NCBI GenBank assembly: GCA_964517605.1
Contig: CAZFCE010000010.1
Span: 62,001 to 126,000, forward strand
Length of the DNA stretch: 64,000 nt
Direction of reading: 5' to 3'
From: J095 sp964517605
GTDB taxonomy: Bacteria > Chloroflexota > Anaerolineae > 4572-78 > J111
The stretch's first letter is position 1, and each line of letters starts with the position of its first letter. Shown one piece after another: positions 6,395 through 14,791 of the stretch. Below the pieces are notes generated by a model that was given only the letters and a program-made list of their open reading frames with translations, did not search any database and had not been told where the DNA came from. Made by a program: the position numbers and the translations under genes.

Positions 6395-7741
6395 ATGAAA
6401 AACGTACCACAAATCACCGTAGCCGAAGCCGCCGCGCTGGTGCCGGATGGCGCCACCCTTATGGTGGGCGGGTTTGGCATGACCGGCAACCCGGTGCATT
6501 TAATGCACGCGCTGGCCGAGCGCCCGGTAAAAAACCTCACCATTATTTCTAACAATGTGGGCGAACCGGGGTTGGGCGGCGGGCGGCTGCTGCGCAACGG
6601 GCAAATCAAAAAGGCCATTGGCTCCTTTTTTACCTCAAACCCGGAGGCGGTGCAGGCCGTGCATGCCAAACAACTGGAAATTGAACTGATGCCGCAAGGT
6701 ACGCTGGCCGAGGCCATGCGCGCCGGCGGCGCGGGCATTGGCGGCTTTTTTACGCCCACCAGCGCCGGCACGTTGCTGGCTGCCGGGCGCGAAACCAAAA
6801 TTATCAACGGGTTGGAGCAGGTGTTCATCCCCGGCTTGTGGGCCGATGTGGCCTTTGTGCGCGCCCACCGGGCCGATACCGCCGGCAACCTGGTGTATCG
6901 CCTCACCGAGCGCAATTTTAACCCGCTCATTGCCACGGCAGCCACGCTGGTGGTGGCCGAAGTGGAAGAGATTGTGCCGGTGGGCGCTATTTCCCCGGAT
7001 GAGGTGGTGACGCCCGGCCTGTATGTGGATTATCTGGTGCAGGCTCACACCACTCTGGCCGACCTGGGCAGTTCGGCTTCCATTGAAAGCAGCGGCAAAA
7101 CCGTTGACGACAACCGGATGGCGATGGTGCGCCGCGCCTTTGCCGAACTGAAACGGGGCGATGTGGTTAACCTGGGCGTGGGCATTCCCACGCTGGTGGC
7201 CGACCTCATTTCGCCGGAGGACGGCATCATTTTGCACACCGAAAACGGGCTGCTGGGCGTTGGCCCCGCGCCGGAGAGCGGCGGCGCAATGGATTACCCG
7301 GTGAACGCCGGCAAACAGCCGGTAACGGCGCTGCCCGGCGCATCGTATTTTGATAGCGCCGCTTCGTTTGCCATGATTCGCGGCGGGCATGTGGATGTGG
7401 CCATTATGGGCGGCTTGCAGGTGGATGAACACGCCAACTTGGCCAACTGGGCCGTGCCCGGCAAACCGCTGCTGGGCGTGGGCGGCGCAATGGATTTGGC
7501 TTCCGGGGCCAAAAAACTGATTATTACCATGGCCCACGCCAGCCGCGATGGCGAACCCAAAATTGTGCCGCAAGCCACCCTGCCGCTTACCGCGATTGGC
7601 GCGGTGGACATGGTCATCACCGATTTGGCCGTGTTTGAGTTTATCAACGGCCAATTAACGCTCACAGAACTGATGCCCGGCGCGTTGCTGGAACAGGTGC
7701 GGGCGCAAACCAGCGCCCGCTTTGTCGAGGCGTTGCGGTGA
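6395..7741 (+). CDS. Fused alpha-beta 3-oxoacid CoA-transferase (SCOT family)
   Basis: A 448-residue single-chain class I CoA-transferase. It moves CoA from succinyl-CoA or acetyl-CoA to an acetoacetate-type acid in ketone or butyrate metabolism. Residues 1 to about 215 are the alpha half (DGATLMVGGFGMTGNP near 18-33). Residues about 235-448 are the beta half, with the catalytic Glu283 in HTENGLLG. In most bacteria the halves are separate genes; here they form one frame, as in eukaryotic SCOT. The ATG at 6395 follows AGGAGAAGAG; the longer frame from 6266 would translate the palindromic repeat and is rejected. It appears monocistronic. Confidence 0.9.
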   Translation: MKNVPQITVAEAAALVPDGATLMVGGFGMTGNPVHLMHALAERPVKNLTIISNNVGEPGLGGGRLLRNGQIKKAIGSFFTSNPEAVQAVHAKQLEIELMPQGTLAEAMRAGGAGIGGFFTPTSAGTLLAAGRETKIINGLEQVFIPGLWADVAFVRAHRADTAGNLVYRLTERNFNPLIATAATLVVAEVEEIVPVGAISPDEVVTPGLYVDYLVQAHTTLADLGSSASIESSGKTVDDNRMAMVRRAFAELKRGDVVNLGVGIPTLVADLISPEDGIILHTENGLLGVGPAPESGGAMDYPVNAGKQPVTALPGASYFDSAASFAMIRGGHVDVAIMGGLQVDEHANLANWAVPGKPLLGVGGAMDLASGAKKLIITMAHASRDGEPKIVPQATLPLTAIGAVDMVITDLAVFEFINGQLTLTELMPGALLEQVRAQTSARFVEALR

Positions 7742-7748
7742 TTTTTCC

Positions 7749-7776
7749 TTGTGCGTGAACCAACTTGTGGTATACT
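7749..7776 (+). promoter_or_regulatory. Candidate promoter for the TPR-cdaA unit
   Basis: TTGTGC (7749-7754), a 16-bp spacer, then TATACT (7771-7776) with an extended -10 TG one base upstream. It would give a leader of about 190 nt. A second -10-like TATAAT at 7938-7943, nearer the gene, lacks a clear -35. Confidence 0.45.
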
Positions 7777-7904
7777 TAAAATTATCTTCGGACCGTTACA
7801 TAACTATCTCCAATGGTTGTGGTCAAATAACAGCTAACCCGGTAACAACAAACGGACATCCGCAATAACCGGAGCGCCGTTGGGCCATTGGCTAAAGTGC
7901 AATC

Positions 7905-7931
7905 CCGCCGGGTGGTGTCTCCACCCGGCGG
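7905..7931 (+). other. Strong hairpin in the TPR-gene leader
   Basis: CCGCCGGGTGG (7905-7915), loop TGTCT, CCACCCGGCGG (7921-7931): a perfect 11-bp GC-rich stem about 40 nt before the GTG start. No T-run follows, so it is not an intrinsic terminator. Its role is unknown. Confidence 0.5.
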
Positions 7932-7971
7932 CAACGGTATAATCCAACCAATCTCGGAGCGAGGCATAAAC

Positions 7972-10239
7972 GTGGCAGGTGATCAACAAAAATTCCAGGT
8001 AGCAATGATGCACGCCGACCGCTTTAGCGAACAGGGCCATTGGGATGATGCCATGAAGGCCTACCGTTTTGCGCTGGCTGAGTTCCCCAACAACGCCGCG
8101 GCGATTATTGGTTTTGGCAAGGCGGCGCTGACGCTGAACCAGATTGAGATAGCCAAAAAAGCCTTTATGCAGGCGCTCAAAATCAACCCCTCCAACCTTG
8201 AGGCCCTCAATTTTATGGCCGATGTGCAGGAGCGGAGCGGCCAGTTTGCGGCTGCCTCCGAAACCTACCTGCGGATGGGCAACGTGTACGCCGCTAAAAA
8301 TGATGCCGAAACGGCCATTGATTACTGGACGCGGGCCGCTCAACTAACCGCCGACCACACCGACGCCCACCACAAACTGGCCGAAGCTCTGGTCAAACAG
8401 GGCCGGTCTCGCGCCGCAGCCCGTGAGTTTTTAACCCTGGCCGCCATTCACCAGCGCCGAGGCGATATGGCGCGGGTAAAAGAGTTTATCAACGCCGCCA
8501 ACGAGCTAACCCCCGGCGACCCCGGCATATTGGCCGCCAGAGAAGCGGCGGCTTCGGGCGTGGCCATCAACCCAACCAAACTCAGTGAAGAAGCCGTGTT
8601 GCCCGGCGACGATGAACTATCCGGCGAATTTACCGGCGAGGACTACGGCCTTGACGACCTTTTTGCTGAGGAAGAGCCGGCTGGCCACGAACAGCATGCC
8701 GTCGGCGGGCTGGTTGAAATTGCCCGCCAGCGGGCTATGGAACAACTGGCCAACCGGATTTTTGAGGATAGCGACAACCCGCACGTCATGACCATTATGC
8801 AGGCGTTGGATTTTCAAAGCCGAAACGACACCAACGGGGCCATCAATTTGTACCGGCAGGCGATTAACGGCGGGTACAAATTGCCGGCCCTGTTTTTTAA
8901 CCTGGGGATGCTGTACCGCGAACAGGGGCAGCTCAGCGAGGCGGCGCAAAACCTGGAACACGCCGCCGAAGATCAGCAATTTATAGCCGCCGCTCAATTT
9001 ATGCTGGGCGATACCTATTACGTTACCAACGATTTTGACCAGGCCGTGCAGCATTTGGCGCAGGCCATCGAAGCTATTGATTTGCAAACCGTGAGCGGAC
9101 ACCGGTCTTACGAGTTAGCCCAGGCCTACGAAGTTTTTGCCGATAATTTTCTGGCGCAAAACGGTTCGGACCAAATCCGGCAGTTCATCACCTCGGTGCA
9201 AAACTTTTTTGCCAGCCCCACCTGGGAACAACGGGTGTACGAAGCCCGTGGCCGGATGAACAGCCTGTCGGATGAAGACACCACCATGAGCCTGGCCGAA
9301 TTTTTAGAAACGCCCGAAACCGAGGTGATGGTCACCACGTTGGCGCTCACCACTGAATACATGCGCCAGAACTTTTTAATGACCGCCTCGGAAGAGTGCC
9401 TGCGGGCCATCCAAAAGGTGCCCTCGTTTTTGCCGTTGCATGGCCGGCTGGCCGAAATTATGCTCAAGCAAAACCGCACCGATGATGCCATTACCAAATA
9501 CCTGTACATTGCCAAAGTGTACCAAATGCGCAACCAGCCGGATCAGTCTGTCACCGTTTTTCAGAAAATCCTGAAACTCGCGCCAATGGACGTAACCGTG
9601 CGCTCCAAACTGATTGATTTGTACACGTCGGCGGGCAGTATTGACGAGGCATTGGAGCAATATTTAATCCTGGCCGATTCGTATTACCAGTTGGCCCAGG
9701 TTGACCGCGCCATTGAAAAATACAACGAAGCCATTCGGCTGGCCGATTCGTTGCAAAACGGTGGTAGTTGGAAGGTTGAGGCACTCACCCGCATTGCCGA
9801 TATTTACAACCAGCGGTTTGATTGGTCGCGGGCTACCCAGGCCATGCTGCAATTACTAAAAATTTCGCCCAATAACGAGCAAATTATGCGTCAGCTAGTG
9901 GAATTGCATTACAAACAAAACAAAACCGCCGAAGCCATTAAAATTCTGGATGACCTGCTGGCCATTTACCAGCGTAAAAAACCGGTGGCTGCGCTGGATT
10001 TGCTCAAGGATTTGGTTGAGTTTTACCCCGGCGATATGGCCTTGCGTCAGCGGTTGGCCGTAACCTACGTGCAAAACAACAAAATCCGCGAGGCCATTAC
10101 CGAATACGACGCGCTTGGCGAAATGCAGTTAGAAAACGGGCTACGCGACGAAGCCATCCAAACCGTCCAGGCCATTATCAACCTCAACCCCAGCGATATT
10201 GATGGCTACCGGCGGTTGCTGGCGCAAATAGGCGGATAA
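7972..10239 (+). CDS. Large tetratricopeptide-repeat protein
   Basis: About 755 residues built almost entirely of TPR helix pairs (e.g. WDDAMKAYRFALAEFPNN, then IEIAKKAFMQALKINPSN). An acidic linker (about 205-260, rich in Glu, Asp and Gly) separates an N-terminal TPR block from a longer C-terminal one. No signal peptide or catalytic domain is seen, so it is probably a cytoplasmic scaffold. The frame is open to 7888, but GTG 7972 follows GGAGCGAGG and starts directly before the first TPR. It is 44 bp upstream of cdaA, which suggests co-transcription. The partner is unknown. Confidence 0.88.
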   Translation: MAGDQQKFQVAMMHADRFSEQGHWDDAMKAYRFALAEFPNNAAAIIGFGKAALTLNQIEIAKKAFMQALKINPSNLEALNFMADVQERSGQFAAASETYLRMGNVYAAKNDAETAIDYWTRAAQLTADHTDAHHKLAEALVKQGRSRAAAREFLTLAAIHQRRGDMARVKEFINAANELTPGDPGILAAREAAASGVAINPTKLSEEAVLPGDDELSGEFTGEDYGLDDLFAEEEPAGHEQHAVGGLVEIARQRAMEQLANRIFEDSDNPHVMTIMQALDFQSRNDTNGAINLYRQAINGGYKLPALFFNLGMLYREQGQLSEAAQNLEHAAEDQQFIAAAQFMLGDTYYVTNDFDQAVQHLAQAIEAIDLQTVSGHRSYELAQAYEVFADNFLAQNGSDQIRQFITSVQNFFASPTWEQRVYEARGRMNSLSDEDTTMSLAEFLETPETEVMVTTLALTTEYMRQNFLMTASEECLRAIQKVPSFLPLHGRLAEIMLKQNRTDDAITKYLYIAKVYQMRNQPDQSVTVFQKILKLAPMDVTVRSKLIDLYTSAGSIDEALEQYLILADSYYQLAQVDRAIEKYNEAIRLADSLQNGGSWKVEALTRIADIYNQRFDWSRATQAMLQLLKISPNNEQIMRQLVELHYKQNKTAEAIKILDDLLAIYQRKKPVAALDLLKDLVEFYPGDMALRQRLAVTYVQNNKIREAITEYDALGEMQLENGLRDEAIQTVQAIINLNPSDIDGYRRLLAQIGG

Positions 10240-10283
10240 CCCGTAACCGTTCCGGCTGACAACTGAACAGGCAAGGTTAAACG

Positions 10284-11147
10284 GTGTTTTCGGATCTGGA
10301 CTACATTTTATCCCGGCTAAATTTTGTCAGCGTTATTGATATCTTACTGGTTGCCCTGGTCTTTTTCTGGATATTAACCTTGCTGCAAGGCACGCGCTCG
10401 GCGCAGTTGTTGCGCGGCATTCTGATTATCTCGATTTTTGCGGTTATTTCCGCCGGCGTGTTCAATCAGCTTACCGCTTTTAGCTGGCTGGTGAACAAAT
10501 CCCTGCCGGCCATTCTGGTGGCCATCCCCGTTATTTTTCAACCGGAACTCCGGCGCGCGCTGGAACGGCTGGGGCGCACCGGCAATATCCTCACCGGCAA
10601 TCGCCCGTCTCCACCCATCGAAGAAACCATTCTGGCGGTTAGCCAGGCCGCCGTCGCTCTGTCGGAGTTGCGGCATGGGGCGCTGATTGTGCTTGAGCGC
10701 GAAACCGGCCTGGCCGGCCACGTTGAAATTGGGGAGATGCTCAATTCAACGGTAACGCCCTCGCTGTTGATGACCATTTTTTACCCCGGCACGCCGCTGC
10801 ACGATGGCGCGGTGGTCATTAAAGATGATGTGCTGGTGGCGGCGGCGGTGGTGCTGCCGTTGGGCGGCAGTCTCACCACCGATATGCGCCTGCTGGGCAC
10901 GCGGCACCGGGCGGCGTTGGGCATCAGTGAGGTAACGGATGCCGTGGCCGTGGTGGTGTCCGAAGAAACCGGGCTGGTTTCGGTGGTACACGATGGCAAA
11001 ATGATCCGTGGGGTTGACCAAAAACGGTTGGAGCAACTGCTACGCGCTTTTTTCAAAAATCAGCTTACCGATGACAACCTTTTTAACGGGCTGCGTTCGC
11101 CGCGTTTGTTCCGCCGCAAGCCCAACCCCACGGACCCCGCTCCTTGA
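10284..11147 (+). CDS. cdaA: Diadenylate cyclase CdaA
   Basis: A 287-residue membrane enzyme that makes the second messenger c-di-AMP from two ATP, controlling potassium, osmolyte and wall homeostasis. Three N-terminal helices (about 15-35, 43-62 and 68-85) precede the DAC domain. The two signature motifs are present: DGA (174-176, in PLHDGAVVI) and RHR (207-209, in GTRHRAALG). The start is GTG 10284. In Firmicutes cdaA is followed by the YbbR regulator gene cdaR; here the YbbR protein is about 15 kb away at 26287. The stop is 9 bp from the convergent lysA stop. Confidence 0.95.
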   Translation: MFSDLDYILSRLNFVSVIDILLVALVFFWILTLLQGTRSAQLLRGILIISIFAVISAGVFNQLTAFSWLVNKSLPAILVAIPVIFQPELRRALERLGRTGNILTGNRPSPPIEETILAVSQAAVALSELRHGALIVLERETGLAGHVEIGEMLNSTVTPSLLMTIFYPGTPLHDGAVVIKDDVLVAAAVVLPLGGSLTTDMRLLGTRHRAALGISEVTDAVAVVVSEETGLVSVVHDGKMIRGVDQKRLEQLLRAFFKNQLTDDNLFNGLRSPRLFRRKPNPTDPAP

Positions 11148-11156
11148 AATTTGCGG

Positions 11157-12473
11157 CTACTGGTCGCGTTGCACCAAATCGGCCAGCGTTTCCCGCCGCT
11201 GCGCCAATCGCACTGAATTTTCCTCAATAAAAACCACCGCCGGTTTAAGGGCGGCATTGTAATTGCTACCCATCGTTAACTGGTAAGCGCCGGCTACCGG
11301 CGTAGCCAGCACGTCGCCGGGAACGGCGCGGGGCAGGTTTACTTCCTCAATCAACACATCCCCGGATTCACAAAACGGCCCGGCCACCCGCACGGTTTCC
11401 GTCTCCGGCTCGCCGGCGCGATTGGCCAAAATAGCCGTGTACCTGGCCTGGTACAACGCCGGGCGCGGATTATCGGCCAGCCCGCCATCAATATTCACGG
11501 TGATGAGACCGCCGGGGTTAACCTTGCGGCTGCCAACAGTGTACAACGCTACCCCGGCTTGCGCCACCAGCGAGCGGCCCGGCTCAAGCACCAGCGTGGG
11601 CAGCGGCAAACCGCGCCGGGCGCAGCCCGCTTCTACGGCGGCCACAATGCCGGCCACAAACGGCGTGATTGGCATGGGCGGGTCGGCGGGGTGATAAGGC
11701 ACACCCCAACCGCCGCCGGGCGATAATTCCTGCAATTGCCAGTCAAGTTTTTCGCGTAGCGAGATAGCTATATCCAGCAACCGGTCGAGCGCGGTTGCAA
11801 CCGGGCCAGCCTCGTGAAAATGGGATCCCAAATGCAGGTGCAATCCGGTTGGACGCAGCCAGCTAAATTGGGGCTGGGTGAGCAAGCGTTGCATGGTCGG
11901 CTCAATTTCGGCCAGGGGAAAGCCAAATTTGCTGGCGGCGGTGCCGGTAACAGTGTATTGATGGTGCGTTTTTACCGGTACGTCGGGGGTAACTCGCAGC
12001 CAAATAACGGTGGGTTGCTGCCGGGCAGCGGCGAGTTGGGCCAATAGTTCCAATTCGGTGGGGTTATCAACTACAATCTGGCCCACGCCAACCTGGAGTG
12101 CGGCGTTTAAATCGGTCAGGGTTTTGTTGTTGCCGTGCAGGTGCATATTGGCCGGAGCGACGCTGCCGCGTTGCCCAATAAAAATTTCGCCCGCCGAACT
12201 GACATCCAGCCCCACGCCGGCGTTAGCCATCACCTGGGCCAGCGCCGTGCACAAAAAAGCTTTGCTGGCGTAAGTTAGCCGGGTTGGGCCGGCGTAAGTG
12301 TTTAAAGTTTGGCGGTAAGTGCTAATATTATGCCGGATTGTGCCGATATTATAAACATACAGCGGCGTGCCAAACTCCTGGGCCAGTTGCCGGGCGCTGT
12401 GCCCGCCCAAAGTGAGTTCGCCGCCGGAGTTAATGGTGGTTTCAAGGGGAAATAGCGATAGTTTTGCCTGCAT
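11157..12473 (-). CDS. lysA: Diaminopimelate decarboxylase
   Basis: A 438-residue fold-III PLP enzyme that decarboxylates meso-diaminopimelate to L-lysine in the last step of lysine synthesis. The PLP Lys71 lies in LTYASKAF. HLHLGSH, SPGGGWG (phosphate-binding glycines), LEPGRSLV and the C-terminal CESGDVL motif (with the active-site Cys) are all present. The usual length is about 420. It is divergent from the Lrp-type regulator, an arrangement that makes feedback control by that regulator plausible. Confidence 0.93.
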   Translation of the reverse strand: MQAKLSLFPLETTINSGGELTLGGHSARQLAQEFGTPLYVYNIGTIRHNISTYRQTLNTYAGPTRLTYASKAFLCTALAQVMANAGVGLDVSSAGEIFIGQRGSVAPANMHLHGNNKTLTDLNAALQVGVGQIVVDNPTELELLAQLAAARQQPTVIWLRVTPDVPVKTHHQYTVTGTAASKFGFPLAEIEPTMQRLLTQPQFSWLRPTGLHLHLGSHFHEAGPVATALDRLLDIAISLREKLDWQLQELSPGGGWGVPYHPADPPMPITPFVAGIVAAVEAGCARRGLPLPTLVLEPGRSLVAQAGVALYTVGSRKVNPGGLITVNIDGGLADNPRPALYQARYTAILANRAGEPETETVRVAGPFCESGDVLIEEVNLPRAVPGDVLATPVAGAYQLTMGSNYNAALKPAVVFIEENSVRLAQRRETLADLVQRDQ

Positions 12474-12580
12474 AGTTACCTTTTTCTTTGCCTAAAATGC
12501 GGGTGGATTAATGCGCTAAGTATCGCCTATTCGCAGGAGTTAGGCAAAATTGGCCCGATGCAACCAGGCCAAATTGGCTC

Positions 12581-12609
12581 TTGAAGTTACCAGGTATTTG
12601 ACGTATAAT
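12581..12609 (+). promoter_or_regulatory. Sigma-70-type promoter of the Lrp-family gene
   Basis: TTGAAG (12581-12586), a 17-bp spacer, TATAAT (12604-12609). The predicted start near 12616 leaves a short leader to ATG 12649 or 12667. It lies in the lysA-lrp divergent region, where an Lrp-type operator would be expected. Confidence 0.6.
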
Positions 12610-12648
12610 TTCTGTTAAAATAGATAAAAAGCCGGAAATTTTGCGGCA

Positions 12649-13131
12649 ATGTGTGGATATGAACGGATGATAGACGAAATTGATCAACAGATCATTTCTT
12701 TGTTGCAAGACGATGCGCGGTTGTCGAATGCGGTAATTGCCGAAAAAGTTGGTCTGAAATCCAGCTCGGTTTTTGACCGGGTTAAGAAGATGGAACGCAA
12801 AGGTATTATCAAGGGGTATGTAGCTTTGGTAGATGCCGAGTTAGTAGATAAACCTATTGTTGCCTTTATTCGGCTGAGTGTGGGGTCTGTTTCTGAGGAT
12901 TATCTGGAATCCAAACGGAGTGTGGAAGATATATGTGCCGCCGAACCGGACGTGCTGGAATGTCACGCCGTGGCCGGCGAGGATTGTTATGTGCTCAAAG
13001 TGCGGGCGGTGAACCCTAAAGAGCTAGAAAAATTGATTGAGCGGATCCGTTGTAATGCGCCGGTTACTCGCTCAACCACCAGTATTGTGTTATCTACGGT
13101 TAAGGAAACGGCTAAAGTTTTTCCGGGTTGA
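12649..13131 (+). CDS. Lrp/AsnC-family transcriptional regulator
   Basis: A 160-residue feast/famine regulator. The N-terminal winged helix-turn-helix begins IDEIDQQIISLLQDDARLS, with the recognition region GLKSSSVFDRVKKMERKGII. The C-terminal half is the RAM/ACT-like ligand domain (IRLSVGSVSEDYLES, ECHAVAGEDCYVLKVRA). These proteins form octamers and respond to amino acids. Divergence from lysA suggests lysine or a related amino acid as effector (inference). ATG 12667 (MIDEID) is an alternative start; neither has a clear ribosome-binding site. It is followed after 66 bp by the ParB-like gene. Confidence 0.9.
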   Translation: MCGYERMIDEIDQQIISLLQDDARLSNAVIAEKVGLKSSSVFDRVKKMERKGIIKGYVALVDAELVDKPIVAFIRLSVGSVSEDYLESKRSVEDICAAEPDVLECHAVAGEDCYVLKVRAVNPKELEKLIERIRCNAPVTRSTTSIVLSTVKETAKVFPG

Positions 13132-13197
13132 GTTGTAGTTGTAGTCCATGGCGCAACAACGGGGTTGCCAATCTACAATGACAGTGGAGGTGAAATC

Positions 13198-13710
13198 ATG
13201 GACGTAAAAATGCTTACGTACCTTCATAGCGAAAATGAATTTAGCCGGGCCAGCCAGCAGGGGTTTTGGGAGGTGGTGCGTAGCTTTTTTACGCATCGTA
13301 ATGCTCACCTGTTGTCGTTTAACGAGGTCCTTAACAAGTTTAACGTCAGCGAAACCACCGACTTGGGGATTCAGGATGTTCCGCTTAAAAAAATTGTGGG
13401 TAGCACGGGCCGGTGCGCCGGTTTTACTCGCCATTTTCTGCCTCGCATGCATGATCAATTTAGTAAAGAACGCTGGCGCAATATTTACATGCTGGCGGTA
13501 TCGGGCCGGGGTTTTCCGCCCATTGAGGTTTACAAGGTGGGCCAGGTTTATTTTGTGGAGGATGGGCATCACCGGGTTTCGGTGGCGGCTTATCTAAACT
13601 GGAAAACCATTCGGGCGCACGTTACCGAAATCCCGCTGGGGTTTGCCGGCGAAACCAACTTTTACGATAGTCCCGATTGGCAGGACGAGGTAGATTTGCG
13701 CAACAACTAG
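13198..13710 (+). CDS. ParB/sulfiredoxin-like fold protein
   Basis: 170 residues starting at ATG 13198 behind GGAGG. The C-terminal half carries the ParB-N-like signature IEVYKVGQVYFVEDGHHRVSVA, the loop in which a bound nucleotide contacts DGHHR in ParB and sulfiredoxin relatives. No helix-turn-helix follows, so it is not a chromosome-partition ParB. The N-terminal half (SENEFSRASQQGFWEVV) is not recognised. Its place downstream of an Lrp regulator suggests a shared transcript. The function is unknown. Confidence 0.7.
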   Translation: MDVKMLTYLHSENEFSRASQQGFWEVVRSFFTHRNAHLLSFNEVLNKFNVSETTDLGIQDVPLKKIVGSTGRCAGFTRHFLPRMHDQFSKERWRNIYMLAVSGRGFPPIEVYKVGQVYFVEDGHHRVSVAAYLNWKTIRAHVTEIPLGFAGETNFYDSPDWQDEVDLRNN

Positions 13711-13751
13711 CTTTAACCCATCAACCCAAATTAATAAAACGGCAATTCCAG

Positions 13752-13771
13752 GGGCGAACACAGGTTCGCCC
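13752..13771. repeat. Short hairpin related to the GTAGGGGCG palindrome
   Basis: GGGCGAAC (13752-13759), loop ACAG, GTTCGCCC (13764-13771): a perfect 8-bp stem with a tetraloop. The wording resembles half of the palindromic repeat at 6302-6356, so it may be a remnant of the same family. A weak T-rich stretch follows, so it could also slow transcription between the two rightward genes. Confidence 0.45.
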
Positions 13772-13808
13772 TTGATGTTTATGTACAATATGGAGGAGAA
13801 ATAGCGGT

Positions 13809-14726
13809 ATGAAAGATTTTTTGTGGTTGCTGTTTTTGGCCTCTTTGTGGGGGCCGTCGTTTGTGTTTATCAAAGTGGCGGTGGCGGAGATTCCGCCCAT
13901 CACCCTGGCTACCGGGCGAGTGGGGCTGGCGGCGGCTACGTTGATTTTAATTTTGCGGTGGCAGGGGCGTGGGTTGTTGCCGTTGGGCCGGGTTTGGAAG
14001 CACTTTGCGGTGGCCGGTTTTTTTGGCAATGCGCTGCCATTTGTGTTGTTTTGCTGGGGTGAGCAGTATATTGATAGCGCCCTGGCCGCCATTTTAAACG
14101 GCACCACTCCGCTGTTTACCATTTTGTTGGCCCACGTTTTTATTGAGGATGATCGCATTACCCCGGCCAAACTGGTGGGGGTGTTGTTGGGATTTGGCGG
14201 TTTATCGCTGTTGATTTTGCCGTCGCTGTTTAACGGAGTGCAGGCCACAACCTGGGGCTTGCTGGCCGTGGCTACGGCTGCCGCCAGTTACGGTATTTCG
14301 ATGGTTTATTCGCGGTTGCATTTGGTGGGGCTGCCCAAACTGGTTGCGCCGGCTTCACAGCTAACTATGGCCACGGTGTATTTGCTGCCCCTGTCGCTAG
14401 TGATGGAGCATTCGTACCGGCTGCCGCTGCCTTCGCTGGCGGCGGCGGGGTCGGTGGCAACGTTGGCGCTGGCGGGAACGGCGCTGGCGTTTGTGCTGTA
14501 CTACCGGATTATGGAAAAAACCAGCGCCACGTATTTATCAATGGTAACGTATTTGGTGCCGGTTTTTGGCGTGGCGCTGGGAGTGGCGGTTTTAGGCGAA
14601 CAGATGCAGTGGAACGCCTACGCCGGTTGCGCCCTGATTTTGGTGGGCGTGATGATTGTGAACGATGTGTTTAAAGAGCTAAAAAACTGGCTGGCGCGTC
14701 CCTCTGATGCAGTTGCCCGGCTGTAA
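13809..14726 (+). CDS. EamA/DMT-superfamily exporter
   Basis: A 305-residue inner-membrane transporter with about ten hydrophobic helices in two EamA repeats (FLWLLFLASLWGPSFVFIKV opens the first; a second copy begins near 150). The WGPSFVFIK and conserved mid-helix Pro/Gly pattern are typical of drug/metabolite transporters that export amino acids or similar metabolites. GGAGGAG lies before the ATG. It shares direction with the Lrp-family and ParB-like genes upstream, so an Lrp-controlled amino acid exporter is a reasonable guess. It ends at a bidirectional terminator. Confidence 0.88.
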   Translation: MKDFLWLLFLASLWGPSFVFIKVAVAEIPPITLATGRVGLAAATLILILRWQGRGLLPLGRVWKHFAVAGFFGNALPFVLFCWGEQYIDSALAAILNGTTPLFTILLAHVFIEDDRITPAKLVGVLLGFGGLSLLILPSLFNGVQATTWGLLAVATAAASYGISMVYSRLHLVGLPKLVAPASQLTMATVYLLPLSLVMEHSYRLPLPSLAAAGSVATLALAGTALAFVLYYRIMEKTSATYLSMVTYLVPVFGVALGVAVLGEQMQWNAYAGCALILVGVMIVNDVFKELKNWLARPSDAVARL

Positions 14727-14732
14727 AGTTGG

Positions 14733-14773
14733 CCAACAAAAAAACCTCCGCCGGTGCGGAGGTTTTTTGTTGG
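14733..14773. terminator. Bidirectional intrinsic terminator
   Basis: CCAACAAAAAAACCTCCGC pairs with GCGGAGGTTTTTTGTTGG around a short loop. With A-rich and T-rich arms it can end both the rightward exporter transcript and the leftward CBS-ACT transcript. Confidence 0.85.
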
Positions 14774-14791
14774 GGTTGACAACACGCCCGG

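Noticed and set aside
6635..7654. 339-codon leftward frame inside the CoA-transferase
   Set aside because: Antisense shadow rich in His/Gly; the sense strand has the complete active site.
13752..13771. Possible tRNA T-arm (GGTTCG) in this hairpin
   Set aside because: No acceptor or anticodon arm can be built around it; it is a simple 8-bp palindrome.
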